Part shown: in pieces, positions 9,101 to 18,223 of the stretch
Layout of the letters: every line of letters starts with the position of its first letter
How positions within the stretch are numbered: the stretch's first letter is position 1
Assembly (NCBI GenBank): GCA_006247105.1
Contig: CM016926.1
Coordinates: 248,001-312,000 of the forward strand
Reading direction: 5' to 3'
DNA length: 64,000 nucleotides
From: Giardia muris
Lineage: Eukaryota; Fornicata; Diplomonadida; Hexamitidae
Translations under genes and position numbers: made by a program
Notes under the pieces: generated by a model
Databases searched by the model: none
What the model saw: the letters and a program-made list of their open reading frames with translations, nothing else
Told to the model about the DNA's origin: nothing

Positions 9101-9543
9101 GGCGAGAGATGCCTATGAAGAAGACGATGAACATCGGGTGCGTTGCTTTTGAACACACTATGGTAGTATGCGAGCCCCTCGTTGGCGTGGGCCACTATGC
9201 GCCAGACGAGGTCTTCGGGAACGGGAGTCCCGGTCCTACGGTGAGCCGCAAGGAGGTCTGCAACAGTCTGATTATCCCACAACTCTGTGACCACGAGGAG
9301 GCGTGATTTCGCCCTATCGTTGTGCATCTCCTCAATGCGGCAGATGGCATAATGGTTAGCCCGAGAGTGAGACTCTAGCTCACTAAAATCCAGAGACATC
9401 GAAGCACCTAAAAGATTGTGGTAATCGACTTCGCGAAACGTGACGAGCGCCCCATCCGCGCGGCGTCGGCCCTGGCTCACCTTCAGGTACACATCGTTGC
9501 TGACTACCTCAGAAATCTGGTACTTAATGCCCACGTGGTCCAT
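6181..9543 (-). CDS. NEK-like pseudokinase with C-terminal ankyrin repeats
   Basis: A 1,120-residue protein in three parts. Residues 1-310 have a NEK kinase fold with a recognisable YVAPEVL activation segment and DVYSLGCIIYAL helix F, but the catalytic residues are gone: the usual lysine position reads FRE, HRD is HRH (loop HRHLSPVTI), and DFG is replaced in KILHPDLP. Residues 310-760 are a disordered linker with a dense SR/RS block (RSPTRSKSMRST). Residues 765-1110 hold about 11 ankyrin repeats of the TALM.AA type. NEK-ankyrin fusions, many of them inactive, are a hallmark expansion in Giardia, so this is probably a scaffold. The start is the ATG preceded by ccaaaaaaaagggaa. It lies inside the 3' end of the upstream gene (20-bp overlap). 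Confidence 0.9.
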   Translation of the reverse strand: MDHVGIKYQISEVVSNDVYLKVSQGRRRADGALVTFREVDYHNLLGASMSLDFSELESHSRANHYAICRIEEMHNDRAKSRLLVVTELWDNQTVADLLAAHRRTGTPVPEDLVWRIVAHANEGLAYYHSVFKSNAPDVHRLLHRHLSPVTISIRTNGAVKILHPDLPYLLGIRAHSNISADERKYVAPEVLKGGEYTDRSDVYSLGCIIYALCTLRDFSDAYGTDLALASNRANLGYSRPETTSTKPFFDKYSSFLPNYSSDLSELVLNMLSLEVSRRYTSNDIRSLPRVQFVLEQDLGAAIYKYATTVANPDVTREIFPATKTMTMTNPGYGQTELGDSQSLDRLATPASRLSSIYDVPQPDQYGTAYLQESSPRSMSRTKKQRTRSPTRSKSMRSTRTPKSSSPRRSRSRVRGEMGGSFEDPGNAYLRSGTLGDPLGTQTLTMDKYPRAKTSQKYFYGGDDVSRLKTPADSVYDDGGRGPISSSNMPSYLGDNYDFVPTDRRPTQMRKPDAIDPQMIYGGNGTYGQAYIQDLGQRGYDGYGTKPGEIAAYRQASLSNTRPAPYTPTVNLYSTAQGDVLDRSTYSMGRSSDHSLMKSTRETKPDFVIQPHVDELVRGLVLKHMPDAISSDPIVEELYRTVPGEVFTDGISRYNPSDPKDMYELRDELERRLLPHLRHARSSARPSRPVHEYGVEDAHIKQSYPTGTGTFNIDVRQPIDNQPLPTIPSITRSFRGGIDSSYDSTMSKSRRETHVPYDLSPLMRAAGDGNEYDVKHHLKRYGGQVTSSGNTALMIAASKNCPSVIPHLLPLEARMVDNHGLTALNYAAHYGHIDCIKLLMRDEAGIQSPQGQTALMAAVDGQHVGAVRLLCSVEGGLVDLAGETALMHAVKNNNEALVRELLDCESGIKNNQGDTALMLAAKKGNFNICRILLSREAGLQSKYGTTALMTAAESNNIDLCELLVGREVNLKDDSEETALMKAAKAGAVDAVRYLVSFEGGMRGRDGITALMLAVRAGRTKCAEILLPREKTMVTRDGTSALMFAVETTFLDAVQLLLPVEARMHRANGDTALAIAIRAKRIENAHLLIPLEGGIRCNGRLPLQIAEEAGAYTLLEDLRRVK
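6185..6190 (-). terminator. AGTAAA poly(A) signal inside the NEK stop region
   Basis: AGTAAA, a match to the Giardia AGTRAA poly(A) signal, spans the last sense codons just before the TAA stop of the NEK-ankyrin gene. Cleavage 10-20 nt downstream would fall inside the antisense of tRNA-Ala. Identification is by motif only. Confidence 0.5.
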
Positions 9544-10618
9544 TTCCCTTTTTTTTGGAGAGAAACTGGCGCAATTGTGGAGAAGTACCTTGGATGCGCC
9601 TTCCATACGGGGAGCTTGCCACCGCGTTCAGCCCGTACCATACCGAGAGGAGCTCCCCTGTTGGGCTACGGGCCGGAGATCGGGGCTGCCACGTCTGTCG
9701 TGGAGGGCTTGACGGCCGCAGATTTGGAGAGCGTGAACCTTGTAGGTCTGCCACCGTGATTTCGTGCCTGATTTCGCGCGCACCCGAGGCCGTTGATGGG
9801 CGTCTTCCCCCACTTCTTGCCGATATTACCGAAGACCTTGGACGTTCTTGGAGTGGTGGCTTTGCTGATGATTTAGTAGACTTGGACGTCTTACGCACTG
9901 AGCCTGTGGGAGGTAGGGTAGGTGACGAACAGACGGTAAGCGTCCCTTCACTAGCTGTTGCACTATTTGGTCTAGCAGGCAGTAGTGCACTTCGACGCAC
10001 ATTCCTTGCAGGACTGGCTGGACTTAAGCGCAAACACTCTGTATAGGACTGTGAGTCCTCACTTCGATGAGAGATGGTTGGACTGACATAGTTCGATACG
10101 AACGTGGATTTGGCAGGGGGTGGGCGTCCATGTTTCCATAGGCGTGGGGATTGGAAGAGAGAACCCATTTGTGAAGAGGACGCCTCATACTGAGAAAAAG
10201 GTTGAGATTGAGACGGGCGTGGAGATGAGATATGTAGGGGAGATGGAGATCCTGAAGGACTAGTGAACTCACTATACCCATATCGCTTCGCAGAGGAGGA
10301 TACATTTTGACGAGAAGGACTACCACAAGCACTCGAGACTCTAGACTTGGCACTATACCCGAGAGACTTTGAGGCAGCCCTTCGTCGCCTTAGCTCTGCA
10401 AGCTCACGGGCACGCGATTGCTCCATCGCTGTGAGCACGGATAGCTGTCGAATGAGGCACCTATCCTCGGGATAAAGGAGATGCAAGCAATACCGCTCTT
10501 CGGTCTGCTCCCCGGATTCTGCCGCATCTTGTCCGATGTGTGTTAAGGGATAGACCTGCTGTCCACGCTCCATACTATGCCTTAGGGCCGAGTTCAGGTT
10601 CATGTTGCGTGACGCCAT
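9524..10618 (-). CDS. Ser/Arg/Pro-rich disordered protein of unknown function
   Basis: 364 residues with no domain I recognise. Residues 30-100 are helical and acidic to basic (YCLHLLYPEDRCLIRQL .. ARELAELRRRRA), probably a short coiled coil. The rest is low complexity, rich in Ser, Pro and Arg with many SPS, SPR and PARS steps, and ends in a very basic tail (SKKKGNGPRGH). The pattern suits a phosphorylated cytoskeletal or nuclear protein, but this is inference. The ATG is preceded by cgcaaaaaggtccg. Its last codons double as the start region and A-rich promoter of the NEK-ankyrin gene. It lies 27 bp downstream of the giant orphan gene. Confidence 0.6.
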   Translation of the reverse strand: MASRNMNLNSALRHSMERGQQVYPLTHIGQDAAESGEQTEERYCLHLLYPEDRCLIRQLSVLTAMEQSRARELAELRRRRAASKSLGYSAKSRVSSACGSPSRQNVSSSAKRYGYSEFTSPSGSPSPLHISSPRPSQSQPFSQYEASSSQMGSLFQSPRLWKHGRPPPAKSTFVSNYVSPTISHRSEDSQSYTECLRLSPASPARNVRRSALLPARPNSATASEGTLTVCSSPTLPPTGSVRKTSKSTKSSAKPPLQERPRSSVISARSGGRRPSTASGAREIRHEITVADLQGSRSPNLRPSSPPRQTWQPRSPARSPTGELLSVWYGLNAVASSPYGRRIQGTSPQLRQFLSKKKGNGPRGH

Positions 10619-10645
10619 CGGACCTTTTTGCGTCCATCACTAGGC

Positions 10646-13600
10646 TTATTTACCGCCCTCCTCCAGCAAGTCAGAGAGTTCCTTGGCTAACCGCTCGCGC
10701 ATAGAAACCAAATGATGGACGTCACTTGGTAGGGCATGATCAACTGGAGGGATCCGCATCGTCGCCATTGAAAGTGCAATCGCGCTGATCGTCGTCGCCA
10801 CCTCTCCAATCGCGTCATCTAACCGGTACTTTTCCTTCATAAAGTCTATAAGCTCGTCGACCAGTTGTGCTTGCTTTCTCCTCAGTTCAATTAGTCCACG
10901 CCGTGTAGCATCAATGCTTGTCAATAATTCCTCCATCGACTTCCGTGTCCTTGCCTCAACACTACCCAAGGATTCAAGGTATTTGCGTAATTCCGTCTCT
11001 CGCTTCTCCGCAACGATCTGCTGGAGAGTAGGTGATGCCGGGAAGATACCGAAGTCAAGAACCTGGACGATAGCAGGACTATTGTCACGTTCTCTGACGG
11101 CTGCTAGAAGCTGGTCGATACAACCTATCCGCTGAGTAATATCTTGCATACGTTTCATCTTCTTCTCCGCGGCAGCTACTTGCTTCCCTGTTTGCCGTAC
11201 TTGAGCCACTGGCAGTTGTACTTGTGGCCGAGTTAACCCATAAGCTGACTTCGCCTCTTGAAGCGTACTTGCGCGCTGAATGGCTTGTTGCCCGGCCATC
11301 GTATCTGTTTGTTCCTTTGTCGCTAAGGAAATCAATTCCTTTGCGTCCTCCTCCGCATCCTGCTGGCGTTGACGACGCTCCTCCTCAATCTCCGCCATGA
11401 GGGCAGAATGCTCACAACTACAAACGTCTTGCAGTCGGAGAATGCGATTGAGCGTCTGTAGCGTGCGAATATTCTCCGTATTGTGTCCATAATCGAAATG
11501 AGTCTCAAGACGATATCGAGTCTCCAGAAACCCTGGAAGCACGTTAGTTCGAATATAGTTCATGATAGTGACGGCGTCTGGGACCGTATCCTCCCCACTA
11601 TTCATTAATAGCTTCTGGAACCGTCCAAGCACTTCAGCGTTACGCGTTACTGGAAGATCGGACGCGTTCATCTCCTGTACAAGCTTCTGGAGCTCCTCAT
11701 CTCCCGTCTCCCCATACTCCTCTATGAGTTTCCGAAGAGATCGGTCGAAACCCGTGTAGAAAAGACAACCCTCTGACATTTCTGTCCGTAACCGATCTAT
11801 TTGTATGCTAGTCGGGAGGGAAAAGGGAATCCGGGCTGAGAAGGCCGAGATCGCCGAATTCCCATTCTCAGTCTTCTCCTTTTCACCCGAGAGGTCAAAG
11901 ATCTGCTGAGCTGCCGTAACCATTGTGGACCCGTCCATTCTAACTGCAGCCATCCCCCTTTGCGGTATGAACGGGCGGATCGCACGCCCAATCCAGGACG
12001 TCATTGCCTCGTTCATGACCGAAGGGGTAAGATAATTACAGACATATGTATCTGGCAGGATGACGGTTCCTGAATCGGATGAGGCTAGTGGGTTATCGCG
12101 TCTAGCCGCAGCATTAGAAACCTGCAAGGGTCTGCCTCTACGAACCGTCTCTGTCTCACTTTGTTGTGATAAAACTGCGTCTTTTGCTTCACGTGCGGCA
12201 CACACTTCCGCAGCCTTTCGCCGTGTCCGTTTCCTATTCTCTCCACCATCCAACTGTTCCGGGCCACTGAGCGATCCACCTATTCCGCCATTTGAGGCTT
12301 GCGAGTTCGCTAGGGTGGGCTCAGGCTTTGGCTTGGTAGGGTCCATTGACTCCATAACCTTAGACTTTCGTTCGGGACGCTTCTTCTCCCGCTTCTCCAT
12401 CACGGAGGGCGGGTCCCATGCGTCCATGGGCCTATTAAAGTATTGACTGACGTATTCCTCTGTGTAGAACGGAGCCCCCTTGAAGTAGATATTGGTCGTT
12501 GTCCGATACATGTCCCAAGTGTTCTCAACAAGCTCGAGCATGTATTGCGTGCTATTGGCCCCGATGATCGCGCTGGGCGAGGTCGGGATCGAGACGATGG
12601 GCGTCGCCGAGAACTCGTTGATCGTAGCGTCAAGAATCAGGAAGCACTGCCCGCTCAATTGAATATAGTTCAGACGGGTGATGCTGAGCATCCCAAGGAT
12701 GGATGGAGTGGCGGCAGATGAAGTCCAGTTGATCAAATGGCGCGCAAAGGGCCACGACTGACGAAGGGTCTTCAACTCGAGCACAAAGCGCGCAGCCGCA
12801 CTTTGTAACGCCGCCTCATCCACGTTCTCCGCCTTCACCAGGGAGCTGAAGTACGCTCTGTAATCAACCATTAGCCGCCCAACATCCATGAAGCTCGGAG
12901 ACTTGTCCTTATACCTACTATCACTGAATTTCCGAAGACGTCGGAGGTAATAGCGCACAAGCGGGGAGTCTTGCCGGGCGCTGACCGTGTAGGCGTTCTC
13001 CACATACCCTCTGAGGCACCGGCTACATGGGGTATTAATGTTATAGAACCCGACGGCATCGGGGTGCGTGCTATTGATGACGGTGTGCACCCGAGCCAAG
13101 TAGTTATCTGTAATGGAGCCGAGCATCTTGTTCCGGCAGTTGCTGCAGTACATGGATAGGCAGAGAGGGCATTGATATGCGGATGAATGACGATTGAGGA
13201 GGAGCGCGGCAGCAGTCCGATGGATTAGACTCAGCTCTGGCGTCTCCTCATTCAAGAACGACCGCTGGCAACTAGTTATACAGAGGGATGAGGCAGGGAG
13301 TACCTGCTCGCAATTGGAACACGGCATATCCTTTGCTCCATTGACGTTCATGTAGCGTAGAGTCGTGTTAGCAATGATAGGGACCCCATATACCTGATAG
13401 CCCGGATCAAAGAAGACCTTTTCTTCATCGGCTGGCTGGATGACATAATTATAAGCGTCAGAAAGAGTACTTTTTGGGGCGGGCTCGACTGAGAGACCCA
13501 TCTCGAAGAGATCTGCATCATCGTGCAGAAGGCCTTCATCTATGACGATATCCTGAATGGAAATATCGTAGAGGCTAGCCTGCTCACCATAGAGCCCACG

Positions 13601-15097
13601 CTTTCCGCAGGAGTCCTGGAGTGCATCCTTTTTGGCGGGAAGATGCCACATAATAAGACTAGCAAAGTCAACCTCTTTGACGGCCGCGAAGTTTTGTCTT
13701 AAGATGGAGGCAATGGTGAGAGCGAAGCTAGCGACGTTCTGGGATTCAATGCTCCCTTGGATATGACAGACAACATCATCGGAATCGCAACAGTTATCAT
13801 ATGGGACTTCGCCCTTGAAGTCTCCTTGTAACGGCATGTGCATCGTTATTGATGTGTCACACGCCGGGATTGAGGAGACGATGACCACGGGGATCCGCCG
13901 AGCGACAAGACCAAGTCGAAGGTCTGTCGCTGGGATTGTGACTATATTCCCTGTGAAAAACACGGGTATGATGCTCTCGGTGAGGTAGTTGGTGGCTAGG
14001 AGCTCGACGTCCAAGAAGACGGCCGGCAGGACTGGGGTGTCAACAGACCAGATACGACGAACGAGGACATATGCCTTAAGCGGAGGTCCCTCTGTCGCGA
14101 CGTTGCTCGTGATCTGGAGCGCATCTCCAACGGAGAAAGGGACGAATCGGAGCGATGCTGAGACGTGTTGAGACATGAACTGGAAACGGTTATATGGGTC
14201 TTCCAAAGAATCCATGATTCCGCGAGTTTTGAGTTCAGAGACAAGAGTATAAGGGGTTGTGGTCGATACGGCATTACTTAGCGTCTCCAAAGCGTTTGTC
14301 CGCGTCATGAACTCAATTCCCTTTCGAAAAGCTGGAATAATGTAATCATCACTTTGTACCGCATCAGCTTTTTGCTCAGATAGAGCACTATATAAGGTTG
14401 GAGTCATGAGGAGCTTATCTAAAGGGCCTCCCCCGATTATCGTCGTGTCTTGAAGCTTTTCTGACAGTGGGGAGACCGAGTGAATGGGCTCACTATAGCA
14501 ATTTGATAAGAAAGTTGATGGTTCGGACGCTAATGCTGCCGCCCTATATTCACGCATCCCGTTGGGATGACAAAGCGTCGGCAAGCCAAGTGTGATACAA
14601 GCGACATTCGGATACGAATTGCCAAAGATAGCAATGTCAGATGCATGAGTTAGAACCGAATCCATCAGGGTGATTAAGGCGACGTCCTGCACGACGTCTC
14701 CGGTGATCGGGTCGCAAAGGGGCCGATTCGACAGATAGTCGAGACTTCTGACGCGGGTTTGAGAGAGTGAACAGGATGTTCGAGTCGTAATAACCCAAAT
14801 GGGGTATTGCAGGTCGGTTACCTGCTTCTGGCTCTTGATGAGGTCTGCGGGGAGCTCATAGGGATGTATGATCTGCGCGTTAGTGAGAAGAGGTGGGGGC
14901 AAACGCACTACGGCTAAAGAGGACAACTGGCGGACCATCTGTCAAACAGACGTCCTCCCAACTTTCCTGGGCGGGCCCAGGCGCCCTCTCGCGCGTCGTG
15001 CGTCACCCCAGGCACATACCCTTGCAAGCAGGGGCTCTCCCTTCTTAATCCAGGCGATAACGTACTCGCCGGGTACAAAGACGGAAAAGCTGTCCAT
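10646..15097 (-). CDS. Giant orphan protein with cysteine clusters and C-terminal coiled coil; two exons
   Basis: I read this as two exons: exon 1 at 15097-15020 (26 codons, MDSFSVFVPGEYVIAW..) and exon 2 at 14938-10646, giving about 1,456 residues. The first ATG has a textbook AT-rich promoter (gtaaattaaaaagca) just upstream, while the exon-2 ATG has none. The middle carries paired cysteines: CSNC, C..SC, CPLCLSMYCSNC, CSRC (around residues 575-690), probably binding two or more zinc ions. A basic, low-complexity linker follows (KKRPERKSK, RKRTRRK). The last 350 residues are mostly coiled coil with Gln/Glu/Arg stretches. I do not recognise the family. The 3' coiled coil faintly recalls the TSG101 stalk, but not enough to assign. 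It is one of the largest proteins in the window. Confidence 0.7.
14939..15019 (-). other. Candidate spliceosomal intron, 81 nt
   Basis: On the minus strand the segment begins GTATGT and ends GTTTGACAG. These fit the Giardia 5' splice site and its unusual 3' end, where the branch-point-like TRAC lies directly against the AG. Its length is a multiple of three, but unspliced reading hits an in-frame TGA that overlaps the 3' splice site. Removal joins two open frames in phase 0 (..EPLLAR to MVRQLSS..). Confidence 0.7.
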
Positions 15098-15177
15098 TGC
15101 TTTTTAATTTACCTCACTACACTCATCTTAGTCCTTAGAGATGCTTATCGTTGTGCAGACATGTCTTCTGGAAGAAA

Positions 15178-15633
15178 ATGACAAAGTTCCTACTCTTACT
15201 TGGTGTCGAGTCGACAAAGATAGCGTCTGTCCGTCGTCCACCCAATGGCCGCCTACTCGTCCAGTTTCGTTGCACCAAGTGCGGTGAGGAGACGAAGATG
15301 ATCTCCTTTTCGCCGGACGAACGGATTGATATCCCAAACTCTCGTGGGACTACAAACCTGCACTACACATGCAAGGCTTGTAGCTCGCGCTGTAACGTGG
15401 AAGTGACCGGCGAGCACGTCTACGACAATCAGGAGGCGCTTCAAAAGCCAATTCTTGAGCTGGAGATTCGTGGTTCTCTTGAGCCCATTACATGGAGCTT
15501 GGTGGAGTTTATGGCCATCTCCACGGTAGGGACCGAGTTTATTGGCGATGGAAGTGCCAAGGATTGGTGTGACTATGATGAGGCATTAGAGGAGCAAGTC
15601 GAATTGATCTCACTGACCTATACTGTAAAGTGA
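15178..15633 (+). CDS. CZIB family zinc-binding protein (DUF866/UPF0587, C1orf123-like)
   Basis: A 151-residue protein, close to the usual length of about 160. Two CxxC pairs, FRCTKCGE (about residue 30) and YTCKACSS (about 60), provide the four zinc ligands of the DUF866 fold. The C-terminal half shows the family's strongest signature: LELEIRGSLEPITW, then GTEF and AKDWCDYDE, corresponding to FECRGLEPVDF .. F.DI.L.E.DW.DYDE. The human protein is a small cytosolic zinc-binding protein of poorly defined role, possibly in metal or thiol homeostasis. The start is the ATG preceded by gaagaaa. It converges on the LRR gene with an 18-bp gap. Confidence 0.85.
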   Translation: MTKFLLLLGVESTKIASVRRPPNGRLLVQFRCTKCGEETKMISFSPDERIDIPNSRGTTNLHYTCKACSSRCNVEVTGEHVYDNQEALQKPILELEIRGSLEPITWSLVEFMAISTVGTEFIGDGSAKDWCDYDEALEEQVELISLTYTVK

Positions 15634-15651
15634 CGGAGATATGGTGTTGTA

Positions 15652-17889
15652 TCAGTGCTTTCTCAGTTGAGTAGAACGGGAGCCAGGAGTGGTGGTTCCT
15701 GGACGTCCGGAGGGAATCCCTTCGACCGTTATCTTCTTCTCGGCAACGAGGGTCTGTTCTGTAGCCAATAGGATACCAAGAAGTTTTATCTGATTCTTGA
15801 GCTGAAGATCAAGCTCACCTTTCAATAGTTGAAGCTGTTGTTCTTTCGGTATGATGACCGTCTCTTGAAAGGCACGAAGCTTCTCCTCGCATTGCTGTTC
15901 CAATTCGCTGACCTTGTTTGAGGCGATAACAGAGCGTTCCTTCGCTTGGCGACGTTTCATATCGATCACCGCCAATTCCGCCTCCCCTTTCGAGGTGAGT
16001 TGAGAGATTTGCTGATTAATTTCATTAAGCTTCCCTTCTTCTTGATTATTTTCGCGCTGAGCTTCATCAAGCTCGGTATTGAGCCCATCGATCTCGGATG
16101 ACCAGGTGTTATACTCATTATAGTACTTCTGGATATCTGTGATCAGATCTGCACAACGTTGGCCAAGAGCGTCATGTTTCTGTTGGATCTCGTGCTTCAA
16201 AGAGAGGACATCCTGAAGAAGGTCAGATTCTCCTTGAAGAACGTGTTCAAGTTGCTCAGTTTCCTTAGCAGTCTGAGCACCACGGTTCTCAATAACAACG
16301 CCTCGAATCCGCTCAAAGAGACTATACGTGATCTTGTTAAGTTCAAGATTCAGATTGATGAGCTGCGGACACGACCCAAGAGTGGAATACATCACTCGCG
16401 CGGAGACGTCAGTTGCACTATTACCTTCAAGGTTGAGGGTATGAAGAAGGGTACAATTGGAGATCGCAAGAAGGAGTGGACGCATTCCAGCGTCTGTGAT
16501 ATCACAATACGCAAGGTTCAGACTAGCAAGCTTTGGTGCACCTTGGAGAGCTGCCCCAATGCATTGCGCACCGACATCTCCAAGCTTATTAGTTGAGAGC
16601 GCGAGGCTTTGGAGGTGCGGAATCGATAAGATACTGGTCAAGAGCGCCTCAACAGGCTCGCGATAACCATCCTTCTTGGAATCAATGTTGCAGGACATCA
16701 TTGTAAGAGAGTTGAGAGTCTCATTCGTCTTTAATGCAACCGCAAGCTGTGCAATCACCTTACTAGGAAGAGAAATATGGGATATATCCAGGGTCTTAAT
16801 TGAGCATGTGTCTCCAGAGATGAATACGGGCTCCTCCTCTGTCTCCCCTTCCTCTTGGGCATTTGTTTGCCCACCCAAAGAAAGACGTTCATCTTCCTCG
16901 TTAAAACTCGCCCGATCCACAACTATCTTCCCAGTCTCCAAAAGATTCCGCATGCCTGGACAGATGCTCTTGAACATCCGGTCCTTCCATTGTATCCGTT
17001 CATCCATTCGCTTGTTATATGCCTCATGCTCTGCAGCAGCCGCTGCAGACTTGTATCCTAATGCTGATAATGCTAAACCAAGACCAGATGCTAATCCAGG
17101 GTTACGAGCCAAAAGCAATGTATCTAGACGCTTGAAGGTGCGTATCCCGGTCTCAATATGCTGACAGCAGTCGCTTGTGAGCGTCCCAGCGTTTCCGGTC
17201 AGGTCCAAGTAAACAAGATTTGAGAAGATAGGTTCTCCAGATGCAACAGTTCGTGTGAAGATGTACTCAATCACACGATTGGCCACATCAGTGTTTTGAA
17301 GGTGAAGGTGTGTCAAGCTACAAACGGCTTGAATTCCCTTGAAAAGAGAGACACCAACAGCGCCTCGGAGCTGAGTATTTGTTAGATTAAAGACTCTAAT
17401 CGCCTTATTGACAGAGAAGTAGTATGCTAATCCAACCGCCCCCAGGTCACCAGGCCGGTTTCGACATTCTGCTGCGCTAGTGCTGGACATGTCGATCTCA
17501 ACGATTTCAGAGCGACGTTCTGCCAAATTGACAAAGAACTGGTTGACCCCTATGGGCGTCAGCCCGATGGACTTGATCCGTAAAGTACGTAACCTGAAGA
17601 ATGGTTCTCCAACTTCTAATAGAAGAGCAGCACCCTCGTCCATAATCGGGTTCATGCTGAGATCGAGGGTGTGTATGGCGCCGTAGAAGTGCTGCAGGAT
17701 TCCGCAGACGATGGGCATAGACGTGGCCCGAAGAGCCTGGTCCGCCAAATTCAGAACCCCGTTTTGGAGGTCAGCCGTCACCGTTGTTATGAAGCGATCG
17801 TATAGGTTCTCGGTCGGGATAATCCCGAGGTCGGAGCACTTCTGCTCGTATAGTTGGGACCAAAGAGGAGTGCGTAAATCATCGATCAT
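15652..17889 (-). CDS. RNI-type leucine-rich repeat protein with C-terminal coiled coil
   Basis: 745 residues. Residues 60-540 are leucine-rich repeats of the ribonuclease-inhibitor type (IHTLDLSMNPIMDEGA, LQSLALSTNKLGDVGA, LASLNLAYCDITDAG, LHTLNLEGNSATDV), interrupted around 285-370 by an acidic insertion (AQEEGETEEE). Residues 545-710 are a long coiled coil rich in Gln and Glu. The tail is short and basic. The N-terminal start (LWSQLYEQKCSDLGI..) and the LRR-then-coil order resemble LRRC45, a centrosome linker protein. A basal-body or cytoskeletal role is therefore a reasonable guess, not a demonstrated one. The ATG is preceded by gtccaaaa. Confidence 0.75.
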   Translation of the reverse strand: MIDDLRTPLWSQLYEQKCSDLGIIPTENLYDRFITTVTADLQNGVLNLADQALRATSMPIVCGILQHFYGAIHTLDLSMNPIMDEGAALLLEVGEPFFRLRTLRIKSIGLTPIGVNQFFVNLAERRSEIVEIDMSSTSAAECRNRPGDLGAVGLAYYFSVNKAIRVFNLTNTQLRGAVGVSLFKGIQAVCSLTHLHLQNTDVANRVIEYIFTRTVASGEPIFSNLVYLDLTGNAGTLTSDCCQHIETGIRTFKRLDTLLLARNPGLASGLGLALSALGYKSAAAAAEHEAYNKRMDERIQWKDRMFKSICPGMRNLLETGKIVVDRASFNEEDERLSLGGQTNAQEEGETEEEPVFISGDTCSIKTLDISHISLPSKVIAQLAVALKTNETLNSLTMMSCNIDSKKDGYREPVEALLTSILSIPHLQSLALSTNKLGDVGAQCIGAALQGAPKLASLNLAYCDITDAGMRPLLLAISNCTLLHTLNLEGNSATDVSARVMYSTLGSCPQLINLNLELNKITYSLFERIRGVVIENRGAQTAKETEQLEHVLQGESDLLQDVLSLKHEIQQKHDALGQRCADLITDIQKYYNEYNTWSSEIDGLNTELDEAQRENNQEEGKLNEINQQISQLTSKGEAELAVIDMKRRQAKERSVIASNKVSELEQQCEEKLRAFQETVIIPKEQQLQLLKGELDLQLKNQIKLLGILLATEQTLVAEKKITVEGIPSGRPGTTTPGSRSTQLRKH

Positions 17890-18151
17890 TTTTGGACTGG
17901 CATTTCATCTTTTGAAGATGATGTAATGAGCTGAAGATTATCACATATAGCTACATCGACCTCGATCCAGAGGTCTCAGGGTTGGATACGCTTCCTGAAC
18001 TTGATTTGGAACCAACTCGACAATTCGGTTTCCTTCTCGAAGAAGAGTATCAGCAACTTCGAAGTAAACTATCCAGAGAGAGTTCTGTGAGATCAATAAG
18101 ATAATAATTGCGAGAGTGGTACCCCAGGGCCTCACCGCGCCCCTCGAACGG
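17890..18151. other. Intergenic stretch with copied gene fragment
   Basis: The gap between the LRR gene and tRNA-Asp contains no intact gene. It holds the 117-bp exact copy of part of the TFIIIC-like gene, a diverged continuation of it to about 18108, and the 23-bp tRNA leader shared with the second tRNA-Asp locus. Confidence 0.8.
17946..18062 (+). repeat. 117-bp exact copy of the 3' part of the TFIIIC-like gene
   Basis: Identical base for base to 29355-29471 and in the same orientation. It encodes a 39-codon stretch (YSYIDLDPEVSG..) with no start or continuation, so it is a dead fragment. Beyond 18062 similarity continues but drops sharply (AGTAAACTATCC against GGCAGACTGTCC). Confidence 0.95.
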
Positions 18152-18154
18152 GCG
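18138..18154. repeat. GC hairpin at the tRNA-Asp 5' boundary
   Basis: CGCCC, a seven-base loop, then GGGCG. The right arm includes the first three bases of the tRNA, as at the tRNA-Ala gene. The second tRNA-Asp copy has the same hairpin at 29720-29736. Confidence 0.6.
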
Positions 18155-18223
18155 GTTATAGTACAGTGGCTAGTATACTCGCCTGTCACGTGAGTGACCC
18201 GGGTTCGATTCCCGGTAACCGCG
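18152..18223 (+). tRNA. tRNA-Asp (anticodon GTC), copy 1
   Basis: A complete 72-nt cloverleaf. The acceptor GCGGTTA pairs with TAACCGC, discriminator G. The D arm is GTAC/GTAT-type. The anticodon stem CTCGC/GTGAG encloses CTGTCAC with anticodon GTC. The T arm is CCGGG TTCGATT CCCGG. No CCA or intron. It ends 16 bp before the stop of the convergent membrane-protein gene. There is no T4 terminator; CCCTTTATTC follows. Confidence 0.97.

Noticed and set aside
10646..11700. TSG101-like C-terminus of the giant orphan
   Set aside because: Only a vague helix pattern; no UEV domain and no conserved steadiness-box residues.
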